Assembly (NCBI RefSeq): GCF_000814765.1
Contig: NZ_JWIC01000005.1
Location: 806,001 to 870,000 of the forward strand
Length of the DNA: 64,000 bases
Direction of reading: 5' to 3'
Origin: Pseudoalteromonas luteoviolacea
GTDB taxonomy: Bacteria; Pseudomonadota; Gammaproteobacteria; Enterobacterales; Alteromonadaceae
Each line of letters begins with the position of its first letter. Position 1 is the stretch's first letter. Below, in pieces: positions 8,098 through 16,856 of the stretch. The notes beneath the pieces are model-generated. The model was not told the origin of the DNA, made no database searches, and saw only the letters and a program-made list of their open reading frames with translations. A program made the translations under genes and the position numbers.

Positions 8098-10362
8098 CTA
8101 TTTGCCTGCGTAATGCTTCAACATACTTGGTACATCAAGAATCAATGCAATACCACCGTCAGAAGTGATAGTTGCACCTGCCATACCAGGTGTGCCTTGT
8201 AGTAGGGAATCAAGTGGTTTAATCACCACCTCTTCTTGACCTATCAGTGAATCAACTACAAAACCGACTTGCTGAGTGCCTATTTGTACAATAACAACAT
8301 GTCCTTCAGCTTTTTTCTGATTAATGTCAGTCCCTTTAACTAACCAATGCTCGAGATAAAACAGAGGTATCGCCTTTTCACGCACAATAATCGTTAGCTG
8401 GCCATCAACCACATTGGTTTTGGTTAAGTCAAGATGGAATATCTCACTGACGCCGGCAAGCGGTAACGCAAATGTTTGCTCTCCTACCATCACCATCAGT
8501 GTTGGTAAAATAGCGAGCGTCAATGGTACTTTGATCTCAAGAATTGTACCTACACCCAGCTCAGACTGAATGTTTACTTGACCATTAAGCTGCGTAATCT
8601 TTGTCTTAACAACATCCATCCCCACACCTCGTCCAGAGATGTCGGAAATTTCTTCTTTTGTAGAAAACCCAGGTGCAAAAATCAGGTTATATGCTTCAGT
8701 ATCTGACAATCTACTTGCTTGATCCGAATCAATAACACCTTTGCTAATCGCAATTTTCTTCAACTTTTCAGGATCCATACCCGCACCATCATCTCTGATA
8801 GTTAACAGAATATGGTCCCCTTCTTGTGATGCAGAAAGCGTAACAGTACCTGTACGAGATTTACCACCTGCTTCACGTATGTCCGGCATTTCAATACCGT
8901 GGTCAACAGAGTTTCTAACCAAGTGAACCAATGGATCTGCCAGTGCTTCTACCAAGTTTTTGTCTAGATCGGTATCTTCACCTTCTAGAATCAAATTGAT
9001 ATCTTTTTTAAGGCTACGTGCAAGGTCTCTCACAACGCGAGGGAATCGCCCAAATACTTTCTTAATTGGCTGCATTCGGGTTTTCATAACAGCACCTTGT
9101 AAGTCAGCCGTGACCACATCTAGGTTCGATATGGCTTTACCCATGGCTTCACTGTTGCTGTTATTTGCTAAACTCACCAAACGATTTCGAACCAATACAA
9201 GCTCACCAACCATATTCATGATCTGGTCTAGCCTTTTTGTATCTACCCGAACCGTAGTTTCAGCTTGTGCCGCCGGTTTTTTAGGCGCTCCGCCTTTAGG
9301 CTCAGCTTTTGCTGGTGCAGGTTTTGGTGCTGCTTTGGCTGCGGGCTTAGGCGCCTCAGCTTTTGGCGCAGGTTGCGGTTTAGCTGCTGGTGTTGGCGTC
9401 GGTGCAGGCGCAGCTTTTGGAGCTTGTGCAGGCTCTGAAGGCGCGGCACCTTCTTCTAAATTTTTTGGAGCCTGACCTTTGCCATGCAGTTCATCAAGTA
9501 GCGCTTCAAAATCTTCATCATTAATTTCGTCATCGCCACTGTCTTGCGCACTTGTTGGTGCAGCGGGCGTGGCAGGCGCTTCTGGTGGCGCACTCTGAAC
9601 TGGCGCTTCGTCGTTGGATGTTGCTCCAAACTTACCGACGCCATGGAGTTCGTCTAATAAGCTGTCAAATTCATCATCGGTAATATCTCCATCATTGGCA
9701 TTCGATGGAGGAGTAGACGGAGCCGCAGGGGCGGCAGGCGCCGCTTGAGGCGCTTCAACGGCAGGGCCATTACCCGACCCGTGAAGCTCATCTAACAAGC
9801 TTTCAAATTCTTCTTCTGTGATTTCGTCAATACTATCTGAGGTTGCAGGTTCAGCGCTTTCTTCACTGCCTACATCAAACAGCACATCATCTTCTGCTTC
9901 CTGAACAGGCTCAGGTGGTGGTGCTTCAACCACAGGCTCAGCAGCAGGAGCTGCGATTACCTCGTCAGCAGACTCAGGCTGACTTAACTTGTGTAATACG
10001 TCGAGTAACTCTTGGTCCGCAGGCTCAGGTTGCTCGCGGTTTTGTATGCATGCGAACATGTCATTAATGGTATCAAGCGACTGTAAAATCACGTCCATTA
10101 ATTCAGGATTCACAGAACGTTGGCCTTGGCGCAAAACATCAAAAACGTTTTCGGCACCATGACAAGCGTCGACCAACTCGTTCATACCTAAAAAGCCAGC
10201 TCCACCTTTTACAGTGTGGAAGCCTCTAAAAATTGCATTCAGTAAATCTTTGTCATCTGGGTTATTTTCTAATTCAACAAGTTGCTCAGATAACAGTTCG
10301 AGTATTTCTCCAGCTTCAACAAGAAAGTCTTGTAAGATATCTTCATCGACTTCAAAGCTCAT
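8098..10362 (-). CDS. cheA: Chemotaxis histidine kinase CheA
   Basis: The central kinase of the array, phosphorylating CheY and CheB. Domains in order: P1/HPt (1-~125) with phospho-histidine H49 in F-H-T-V-K-G; a long acidic and Pro/Ala-rich region (~130-365) carrying three repeats ending in L-L-D-E-L-H-G; P3 dimerisation from about residue 370 (VDTKRLDQIMNMVGEL); P4 ATPase with N-box HLVRNSVDHG, G1 DDGAGMD and G2 GRGVGMDVV; and a C-terminal P5 CheW-like domain. At 754 residues it is longer than E. coli CheA because of the repeat region, and I see no clear P2 domain. AGGAGAG precedes the ATG. The repeats match the position of the region through which ParP holds CheA in Vibrio. Confidence 0.97.
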   Translation of the reverse strand: MSFEVDEDILQDFLVEAGEILELLSEQLVELENNPDDKDLLNAIFRGFHTVKGGAGFLGMNELVDACHGAENVFDVLRQGQRSVNPELMDVILQSLDTINDMFACIQNREQPEPADQELLDVLHKLSQPESADEVIAAPAAEPVVEAPPPEPVQEAEDDVLFDVGSEESAEPATSDSIDEITEEEFESLLDELHGSGNGPAVEAPQAAPAAPAAPSTPPSNANDGDITDDEFDSLLDELHGVGKFGATSNDEAPVQSAPPEAPATPAAPTSAQDSGDDEINDEDFEALLDELHGKGQAPKNLEEGAAPSEPAQAPKAAPAPTPTPAAKPQPAPKAEAPKPAAKAAPKPAPAKAEPKGGAPKKPAAQAETTVRVDTKRLDQIMNMVGELVLVRNRLVSLANNSNSEAMGKAISNLDVVTADLQGAVMKTRMQPIKKVFGRFPRVVRDLARSLKKDINLILEGEDTDLDKNLVEALADPLVHLVRNSVDHGIEMPDIREAGGKSRTGTVTLSASQEGDHILLTIRDDGAGMDPEKLKKIAISKGVIDSDQASRLSDTEAYNLIFAPGFSTKEEISDISGRGVGMDVVKTKITQLNGQVNIQSELGVGTILEIKVPLTLAILPTLMVMVGEQTFALPLAGVSEIFHLDLTKTNVVDGQLTIIVREKAIPLFYLEHWLVKGTDINQKKAEGHVVIVQIGTQQVGFVVDSLIGQEEVVIKPLDSLLQGTPGMAGATITSDGGIALILDVPSMLKHYAGK
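9475..9825 (-). repeat. Three LLDELHG repeats within cheA
   Basis: Residues 180-197, 226-243 and 279-296 of CheA repeat the pattern [D/E]-I-x-[D/E]-[D/E]-[D/E]-F-[D/E]-x-L-L-D-E-L-H-G-x-G. The starts are 46 and 53 residues apart, joined by Pro/Ala/Ser-rich linkers of unequal length. The conservation is at protein level; the DNA copies differ at synonymous sites, so these are old, selected repeats and not a recent tandem duplication. They look like short amphipathic helices, i.e. docking motifs. Confidence 0.9.
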
Positions 10363-10377
10363 TATTATACTCTCCTA

Positions 10378-11145
10378 TTAGAAACCCAAACTAGATAACA
10401 AATCATCAACTTCATCTTGGCCAGACACAACATCGTCTCGTTCCTCAGCGTCAATGATAGGCCCTTCAGGACCAGCTAGTTCATCAGTGGCGGTTTCAAC
10501 TACTTCTTGTGGTTGTTGAGCCGTGTTAAGTTGACCCACTTCTGACGTGCCAAAAACAGTTAATAGATGAATTAAACTGTCTTCAACCTCTCTTACCAAT
10601 TCTATGACTCGACGAATGACCTGACCGGTTAAATCTTGATAATCTTGCGCCATTAAAACATTAGTCATCAAGCTTTGTAGTTCGTCGGTGCGACCTTGTG
10701 AAGATTGCATAAAATCATTTAAGTCATGACACAGAGATTTAAACTCTCCTAGCTGAATATCACGACTCATCAACCTATCCCAAGTAGGCTTTATTTCAGA
10801 AAGCTCGTCAGCCAACTGTTGAGCAAGCGGTAAACTAGCTTCAACCGCATCCATTGTTTTGTTCGCCGCATTTTCAGTCATTTCCATGACATAATTTAAG
10901 CGTTGCTTTGCATCTGGTAAGGCTTCTGTAGTTAAATCTGATAAACGCGTATCTAACTCGAAGTTTTTCAACGACTCGTGTAACTGGCGTGTCAATTTTC
11001 CGACTTCAGCAAATAACTCGGATTGCTCTTTGTTAGTTGCTTCAATTAAAATTTGATCAGCTTTTTCTTGTTCACCGTTTTCAAGATACTCAACAAGTTG
11101 CTTCGCTTGCTCTAATGTAATTTGTGGCGCAGAGGATTCTGACAT
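10378..11145 (-). CDS. cheZ: CheY-P phosphatase CheZ
   Basis: CheZ dephosphorylates CheY-P. The 255-residue protein is almost wholly helical, with the conserved catalytic stretch MAQDYQDLTGQVIRRVIELV near residues 165-185, including the glutamine that positions the attacking water (Q in D-L-T-G-Q). The C-terminus ends in an acidic linker and the short helix VDDLLSSLGF, the known high-affinity CheY-binding peptide. It lies between cheY and cheA, 15 bases before cheA, as in Vibrio and Shewanella. Confidence 0.95.
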   Translation of the reverse strand: MSESSAPQITLEQAKQLVEYLENGEQEKADQILIEATNKEQSELFAEVGKLTRQLHESLKNFELDTRLSDLTTEALPDAKQRLNYVMEMTENAANKTMDAVEASLPLAQQLADELSEIKPTWDRLMSRDIQLGEFKSLCHDLNDFMQSSQGRTDELQSLMTNVLMAQDYQDLTGQVIRRVIELVREVEDSLIHLLTVFGTSEVGQLNTAQQPQEVVETATDELAGPEGPIIDAEERDDVVSGQDEVDDLLSSLGF

Positions 11146-11165
11146 AAGCCTATCCTTACTTGTAA

Positions 11166-11549
11166 CTAGCCTAAGCGTTCAAAAACTTTTTCTAACTTAG
11201 TTTTCAATGTTCCAGCGGTAAAAGGTTTAACAATATAACCATTTACCCCAGCTTGCGCTGCTGCAACAATTTGTTCTTTTTTAGCTTCTGCAGTTACCAT
11301 TAATACTGGGATATGCTTTAGGCTATCGTCAGCCCTTATTGCTCGAAGCAAGTCGATACCTTGCATGCCTGGCATGTTCCAATCAGTAACAACAAAGTCA
11401 AATTCTTGATTTTGCAACATTGGAAGCGCAGTGCTGCCATCATCTGCCTCTTGAACATTTGTAAAGCCTAAGTCTCTCAACAGGTTTTTGATTATTCTTC
11501 TCATTGTAGAGAAATCATCAACCACGAGAATTTTCATGTTCTTATCCAA
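11166..11549 (-). CDS. cheY: Chemotaxis response regulator CheY
   Basis: Single receiver domain of 127 residues that binds the FliM/FliN switch when phosphorylated. D11 and D12 bind Mg2+, D56 (V-T-D-W-N-M-P) is phosphorylated, and the conserved lysine is in I-V-K-P-F-T. The start is a TTG (reading [12 protein letters not shown]): GGAGG lies five bases before this TTG, whereas the ATG four codons later would be 17 bases away, too far. The upstream gene is fliA; downstream cheZ follows after 20 bases. Confidence 0.96.
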   Translation of the reverse strand: MDKNMKILVVDDFSTMRRIIKNLLRDLGFTNVQEADDGSTALPMLQNQEFDFVVTDWNMPGMQGIDLLRAIRADDSLKHIPVLMVTAEAKKEQIVAAAQAGVNGYIVKPFTAGTLKTKLEKVFERLG

Positions 11550-11595
11550 AACTTCCTCCGGTGAGGTTTGAACCTATAAAAAAATAAAATGTACT

Positions 11596-12330
11596 CTAAT
11601 TGATCCAGTCATTTATCTTGGCTCTGAGTTTAATCATTGCCTGACCATGAATCTGACTCACTCGAGACTCGCTCACATCTAAGATCTGGCCAATCTCTTT
11701 TAAATTCATTTCATCGTTGTAGTACAAAGATAACACCATAGCATCTCGCTCTGGCAACGTTTTTATTGCGTCTACTAACGATTCATTAAAGCGCTCATTC
11801 TTAACGTTATTGAATGGTTTGTCTAGCGCTAAATCACTGCCTGCAGGTGAAATTACATCTTGGTCGACCCCAAGGTCTTCAATGCCAATAATCTTACTTG
11901 CATTCACGTCATGTAAAATATGATGGTACTCATCTAAGGGAATATCAAGTTTTTCAGCGATTTCAGTGTCTTTTGGCTCACGACCTAGAGCAGTTTCTAA
12001 CTCTGCAATAGCCTCTGCGACCATGCGGCTATTTTTGTGGACGGAGCGCGGAGCCCAGTCCCCACGGCGTATTTCATCTAACATAGCACCCCGAATACGG
12101 ATGCCTGCAAACGTTTCAAAACTCGCCCCTTTACTAGCATCAAAATTTTTTGTTGCTTCAATGAGACCTATCATTCCTGATTGAATCAAATCATCAAGTT
12201 GAACGCTCGCAGGAAGCCTTGCAAGCAAGTGACAAGCAACTTTTTTGACTAAAGGTGTATGACGCTCAACCACCTTGTTAAGGTGGTCTGCTGTTTGATA
12301 TCCCGCCATTCGATTGACCGGTGTAGCCAT
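11596..12330 (-). CDS. fliA: Flagellar sigma factor FliA (sigma-28)
   Basis: The 244-residue sigma-28 that transcribes late flagellar and chemotaxis genes. Sigma region 2 (LVKKVACHLLARLPASVQLDDLIQSG and the EIRRGDWAPRSV segment), region 3 and region 4 (MNLKEIGQILDVSESRVSQIHGQA helix-turn-helix) are all present at normal positions. Its start lies 2 bases after flhG's stop, so it is translated in the flhA-flhF-flhG-fliA series. No flgM anti-sigma gene is in the window. Confidence 0.97.
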   Translation of the reverse strand: MATPVNRMAGYQTADHLNKVVERHTPLVKKVACHLLARLPASVQLDDLIQSGMIGLIEATKNFDASKGASFETFAGIRIRGAMLDEIRRGDWAPRSVHKNSRMVAEAIAELETALGREPKDTEIAEKLDIPLDEYHHILHDVNASKIIGIEDLGVDQDVISPAGSDLALDKPFNNVKNERFNESLVDAIKTLPERDAMVLSLYYNDEMNLKEIGQILDVSESRVSQIHGQAMIKLRAKINDWIN

Positions 12331-12332
12331 AA

Positions 12333-13193
12333 TTACCCGTTAACTAACTGCTCAATGAAAAACTCTAGATGCCCTGAAGGCTGATGAGGCACAGGCCATT
12401 TAACAGCTTTGCTTGCTAACCCTCTAAACGCCACAGCGGCAGGAGAGTTAGGATAGAGTTCAACAATGGTTTTTTGACGGCGCGAGGATTTACGCATATT
12501 TTCATCGAAAGGAATTGTAGCGACAAGCTCTAAAGCAACATCTAAAAACCTATCAGTCACTTTTGAAAGCTTAGCAAATAGCTCTTGCCCTTCTCTGAGG
12601 CTCCGAACCATGTTCGCAACAATTTTGAACTTATAGACGCCATGCTCTCGACTTAAAACCTTAATCAATGCATACGCATCTGTAATTGACGTGGGTTCAT
12701 CACATACAACGACCATCACGTCTTGAGCTGCCCTGGAAAAGCTCAAAACCATATCAGAAATACCAGCGGCAGTATCCACTATTAAAACGTCAAAGTCGTT
12801 ACTAAGTTCGCTAAATGCACGGATTAAACCCGCATGCTCTGCTGGGCTCAGCTCAACCATATTTTGAGAGCCTGAGGTCGCAGGAACAATTCTTATCCCA
12901 GCAGGTCCTTCAACCAAAATCTCGTCCAGCTCACATTCGCCGGATAGCACATGAGATAAGTTACGCTCCACACGCAAGCCAAGCATTACATCGCAATTTG
13001 CTAACCCAAGGTCAGCATCTAAAACTAATACTCTATGGCCTTGTTGTCCTAACGCAATTGCAGTATTTAATGAAACATTAGTCTTACCGACTCCTCCTTT
13101 ACCACCAGTTACTGCTATTACTTTTACTCCGTGGTTACTTTTTTGATTCATTTTACGCAGGCCACTTGCTTGATCTAAAACTGTATTAATCAT
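12333..13193 (-). CDS. flhG: Flagellar number regulator FlhG (FleN)
   Basis: A MinD-like ATPase of 286 residues that limits polar flagella to one by acting on FlhF and on FlrA. It carries the N-terminal D-Q-A-S-G-L-R activation motif (residues 7-13) that stimulates the FlhF GTPase, then the deviant Walker A G-G-K-G-G-V-G-K-T near residue 30-38 and a VLIVDTAAG Walker B. The C-terminus has the amphipathic helix that binds membrane. It overlaps flhF by 8 bases. The DQAxxLR motif separates it from the ParC ATPase in the same operon. Confidence 0.96.
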   Translation of the reverse strand: MINTVLDQASGLRKMNQKSNHGVKVIAVTGGKGGVGKTNVSLNTAIALGQQGHRVLVLDADLGLANCDVMLGLRVERNLSHVLSGECELDEILVEGPAGIRIVPATSGSQNMVELSPAEHAGLIRAFSELSNDFDVLIVDTAAGISDMVLSFSRAAQDVMVVVCDEPTSITDAYALIKVLSREHGVYKFKIVANMVRSLREGQELFAKLSKVTDRFLDVALELVATIPFDENMRKSSRRQKTIVELYPNSPAAVAFRGLASKAVKWPVPHQPSGHLEFFIEQLVNG

Positions 13194-14676
13194 ACATTCC
13201 TACTGTCTGGGACGCCACTGCTTCACGTCGTGAATGTTGTGCTTTTGTTCTTTTTAAATACAACTGCTCAGCCTTTTTAACTAATTTTTGAGCATTTGCA
13301 ACACGAATGTCTTCTGGCACTCGCTGTCCGTTGGTAAGATACCCTATTGGCAGACGATTTTGAATCGCAATACTAATAATCTCACCTAAACTTAGACATT
13401 CATCAAGTTTTGTAAAGATGCAACCACTCAAGTTTACTTTTTTGAAATGGTTTACTGTTTCCTGCAAAACATGCATCTGCGATGTTGCGCTCAGCACCAA
13501 ATAACTACGAATATCAACTCGTGAACTGCGCATCAATGTATTCAGTTGCTCAGTTAAACGCAAGTCTCTTTGACTCATGCCTGCAGTATCTATTAATACT
13601 AGTCGCTTATTTCGCAAATGATAAAGAACTTCTGCTAACTCATTTGCATCTTTAACTTGCTTGACCGGACAGCCAATGATTCTACCATAAGTTGCCAACT
13701 GCTCGTAAGCACCAATTCTATATGTATCTGTGGTAATTAATGCAACTTTATCAGCACCATACTTCTGCGCGCCTAGCGCTGCTAATTTTGCAACCGTCGT
13801 TGTCTTGCCTACCCCAGTTGGGCCAACCATTGCGTAAACACCACCTTGACGAAGGATGTCATTATTGGTTGTGTGCATCTGATTCACAACCATATTTAAC
13901 AGCGCATTCCATGCTTCTTTTCTAGATACATCATCAGGTATAAAACACGCCATTTGCTCAGCGACTTCAGAGCTGATCCCCATACCTTGCAAACGGTTGA
14001 TTAAACAAGCTCTAGTCGGATCTCTGCGGTCCATCTCTTGCTTCATTAAACCAGAGACCTGATATTCAAGTAACTGACGGATAGCATTCATCTCATCACG
14101 CATAGAGCTCATTTCATCTTGAGATGCGTTATTTGCAGCTGACTGTGCATCCATATCGGCTTCTAATTCATCACCAAAATCCCAATCAGATGTCAGAGGA
14201 TCCGCTTGTTGTGCAGGTCGAGTTTGTGCAGGGCTAGGCTGAGCTTGCTGAGCTTGGCTATATGTTGGTCTTTGCTCTTGCTGAGGTTGGAACAAATCAC
14301 CAGTATCAATGCCTGACTGAGAAAACATAGAAGCAAGCTCAGGAGAACGAGGTTTTGGAGCTTGGCGCTCTAAGAGCGCTTCTAGGCTATCAGCAACTTT
14401 TGCTTGTGGCTGAGCTTGAGGACGACGAGTTTGAGGCTTAACCACGCGAGCCGGTTGACTATACGTCGATTTTTGCGTAGCAAGAGGCTCCGGGCGCGCT
14501 TCAGTTGAGGCAGGTTGAGCCTGTGGCGCAACTCTGTCATTGTCTATAGCAGCGACAATTTCTACACCGTCAGCGAGTTTTTTGTTCGACATAATGACAG
14601 CATCTGCACCTAATTCATCTTTTACTTCTTTTAAAGCCGTACGCATATCTTTTGCGAAAAATCTTTTAATTTTCAT
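13186..14676 (-). CDS. flhF: Polar flagellar SRP-type GTPase FlhF
   Basis: FlhF marks the flagellated pole and recruits FliF. Of its 496 residues the first ~190 are a basic N-terminal segment (MKIKRFFAKDMRTALKEV) and a long Gln/Pro-rich linker; the NG GTPase follows, with G1 G-P-T-G-V-G-K-T-T-T, the insertion-box region TDTYRIGAYEQL and T-K-L-D-E. An SD-like AACGAGG lies upstream. Gene order flhA-flhF-flhG-fliA is the standard one for polar flagellates. Confidence 0.97.
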   Translation of the reverse strand: MKIKRFFAKDMRTALKEVKDELGADAVIMSNKKLADGVEIVAAIDNDRVAPQAQPASTEARPEPLATQKSTYSQPARVVKPQTRRPQAQPQAKVADSLEALLERQAPKPRSPELASMFSQSGIDTGDLFQPQQEQRPTYSQAQQAQPSPAQTRPAQQADPLTSDWDFGDELEADMDAQSAANNASQDEMSSMRDEMNAIRQLLEYQVSGLMKQEMDRRDPTRACLINRLQGMGISSEVAEQMACFIPDDVSRKEAWNALLNMVVNQMHTTNNDILRQGGVYAMVGPTGVGKTTTVAKLAALGAQKYGADKVALITTDTYRIGAYEQLATYGRIIGCPVKQVKDANELAEVLYHLRNKRLVLIDTAGMSQRDLRLTEQLNTLMRSSRVDIRSYLVLSATSQMHVLQETVNHFKKVNLSGCIFTKLDECLSLGEIISIAIQNRLPIGYLTNGQRVPEDIRVANAQKLVKKAEQLYLKRTKAQHSRREAVASQTVGMYD

Positions 14677-14698
14677 GACTCAGCACCTCGTTCCTCTA

Positions 14699-16798
14699 TT
14701 ATTGCCCAACCGAGCTAATAATCTTGATTTGTCTCTCGTCCGGCACTTCCTGATAAGACATTACTCTTAAACCAGGAATCGTATGCTTAACAAATCGAGA
14801 TAAAACACTTCTTAACATACCAGAGGTTAATAAGATGGACGGCTCGCCTAACATTTCTTGCGTTTGATGCGCTTCTCTCAATGAACCTTGAAGTCGCTCT
14901 GCAAGACCTGGCTCTATACCTGCCCCCTCATCACCTGCGTTCTGAAGTGACTGATGCAACATCTGTTCCAACTCAGGCGCCAATGTTATGACAGGTATCT
15001 CATCAGCGTTGCCAACGGCATCTTGAACGATAAGCCTACGTAGTGAAATTCGCACTGCAGCCGTTAGTACATCAGGGTCTTGGCTTCTTGGGCCATACTC
15101 CACTAAAGTCTGTACAATTGATCTCATATCTCTGATAGCGACGCCTTCGTTAAGCAAATTCTGTAGCACTTTTACGATAGTAGTCAGAGGTAAAACATCT
15201 GGTACTAACCCTTCGACAAGACGAGGATGACTCTTCGCAAGCATGTCTAATAAGTTTTGTACTTCTTCATGACCGAGTAGCAATGATGCATTATTGGTCA
15301 GTAACTGGCTGATATGTGTCGCAACCACAGTCGCAGCGTCTACGACTGTATACCCCAGAGAATGTGCTTCATCTTTTTGATCTGGTTTTATCCAAACGGC
15401 ATCTAAACCAAAAGCAGGATCCTTTGTCGCCACACCTTGAAGAGGACCAAAGACTTGACCAGGGTTAATTGCAAGCTCATCACCATGTTTCAATTCTCCA
15501 TCGCCTGAGCCAACTCCCATTAATGTAATCTTGTATGCATTAGGGTCTAGCTCAAGGTTGTCACGAATATGGACAGGTGGAACAAGAAAACCAAGTTCTT
15601 GAGATAGCTTTTTACGTACACCTTTAATACGACTAAGCAGTTCGCCACCTTGGGCTTGGTCTACTAACGGGATCAAGCGATAGCCTACTTCAAGACCGAT
15701 TACATCAACAGGCTGAACATCATCCCAGCCCAACTCTTTTTGATCTTGTTGTTTGTTGGCAACTTGTGTTCCTTTCGCTTCCTCTTCTGCTTGCTGCTCA
15801 GCCGCTTTTTCTTTGTGCTTCTTGGAAAGATAAGCTAGACCGCCAATCAGTGTACCCAAGCCTAAGAAGGCAACATGAGGCATGCCTGGCACTAAACCCA
15901 TCACAATTAAGATACCAGAAGCGATATAAAGCGACTTTTCGTTTCCTAGCTGCTGCGTCACTTGCTCACCCATGTTGTGAGACTCATTTTGACGCGTGAC
16001 AACAATCGCAGTACCGATAGACAGTAAAAGAGAAGGTAATTGCGCGACAAGACCATCACCAATGGTCAATAGCGTATAGACTTCCATTGCACGAGAAAAC
16101 GTAAGGTCGTGCTGAACCATACCAACAAATAAGCCACCAATAATGTTAATAGCCAAAATAACGATACCCGCAATGGCATCCCCTTTAACAAACTTACTGG
16201 CACCATCCATCGAACCATAAAAGTCAGCCTCTCTAGTCACTTCATCACGGCGTGTTCGTGCTTCTTCTGCTGAAATGAAGCCAGCGTTTAAGTCGGCGTC
16301 TATCGCCATTTGTTTACCGGGCATTGCATCTAGGGTAAAACGTGCTGAGACCTCTGAAATACGGCCAGCACCTTTGGTAATTACAACAAAGTTGATAATA
16401 ATGAGGATAAGAAATACCACTAAGCCGACGGCATAGTTACCACCGATAACCACGGAGCCAAACGCTTCAATCACTTTACCAGCGGCATCTCCGCCATTAT
16501 GGCCTTCAAGTAACACAACCCGTGTGCTGGCAACATTTAATGCTAATCGCATTATGGTCGCAATCAGAAGCACAGCGGGAAACATACCGAATTCTAAAGG
16601 TTTCATGGTATATACGGTAACAAGCAGTACCACAAGTGCGAGTGCGATATTAAACGAAAACAAAATATCCAGTAAGAATGGCGGCATGGGTAAAATCACC
16701 ATGGCCAAGGCAGCTAAAACCAATAAAGGCGTGCCTATGCCTTTAGCATACTCTTTTTTTTCTCGATTAATTTGTTGTAGAACCGCTTTAAAATCCAT
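14699..16798 (-). CDS. flhA: Flagellar export gate protein FlhA
   Basis: Forms the nonameric export gate. The 699 residues contain about eight N-terminal membrane helices (~20-320), the FHIPEP signature loop between them (ARFTLDAMPGKQMAIDADLN with G-x-x-x-x-x-E-A-R-x-R-R following), and a large cytoplasmic ring domain (~355-690). Length and motifs are ordinary. A sigma-54-type site lies 40-55 bases upstream, making flhA the likely first gene of the flhA-flhF-flhG-fliA-cheYZA transcript. Confidence 0.97.
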   Translation of the reverse strand: MDFKAVLQQINREKKEYAKGIGTPLLVLAALAMVILPMPPFLLDILFSFNIALALVVLLVTVYTMKPLEFGMFPAVLLIATIMRLALNVASTRVVLLEGHNGGDAAGKVIEAFGSVVIGGNYAVGLVVFLILIIINFVVITKGAGRISEVSARFTLDAMPGKQMAIDADLNAGFISAEEARTRRDEVTREADFYGSMDGASKFVKGDAIAGIVILAINIIGGLFVGMVQHDLTFSRAMEVYTLLTIGDGLVAQLPSLLLSIGTAIVVTRQNESHNMGEQVTQQLGNEKSLYIASGILIVMGLVPGMPHVAFLGLGTLIGGLAYLSKKHKEKAAEQQAEEEAKGTQVANKQQDQKELGWDDVQPVDVIGLEVGYRLIPLVDQAQGGELLSRIKGVRKKLSQELGFLVPPVHIRDNLELDPNAYKITLMGVGSGDGELKHGDELAINPGQVFGPLQGVATKDPAFGLDAVWIKPDQKDEAHSLGYTVVDAATVVATHISQLLTNNASLLLGHEEVQNLLDMLAKSHPRLVEGLVPDVLPLTTIVKVLQNLLNEGVAIRDMRSIVQTLVEYGPRSQDPDVLTAAVRISLRRLIVQDAVGNADEIPVITLAPELEQMLHQSLQNAGDEGAGIEPGLAERLQGSLREAHQTQEMLGEPSILLTSGMLRSVLSRFVKHTIPGLRVMSYQEVPDERQIKIISSVGQ

Positions 16799-16837
16799 AA
16801 CTTATCAACTTCAATTTATTGACGCAGATAAGTTAAA

Positions 16838-16853
16838 GCAAGCTTTGTTCCAA
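16838..16853 (-). promoter_or_regulatory. Sigma-54 promoter of flhA
   Basis: Minus strand reads TTGGAACAAAGCTTGC: GG and GC separated by exactly ten bases, close to the consensus TTGGCACGN4TTGC. It lies in the flhB-flhA gap, 40 bases before the flhA start. Vibrio flhA also has a sigma-54 promoter. Confidence 0.75.
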
Positions 16854-16856
16854 CTA

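Noticed and set aside
8960..9475. 171-codon plus-strand ORF opposite cheA
   Set aside because: It is the antisense shadow of the Ala/Pro-rich cheA linker; its Ala/Gly-rich translation follows from the codons of the real gene.
9475..9825. Tandem DNA repeat or CRISPR-like array
   Set aside because: Repeat units vary in length and in codons and lie inside cheA in frame; the repetition is at protein level.
11560..11596. Terminator between fliA and cheY (AGGTTTGAACCT next to a run of T/A)
   Set aside because: On the coding (minus) strand the T-run precedes the small palindrome, the wrong order for an intrinsic terminator.
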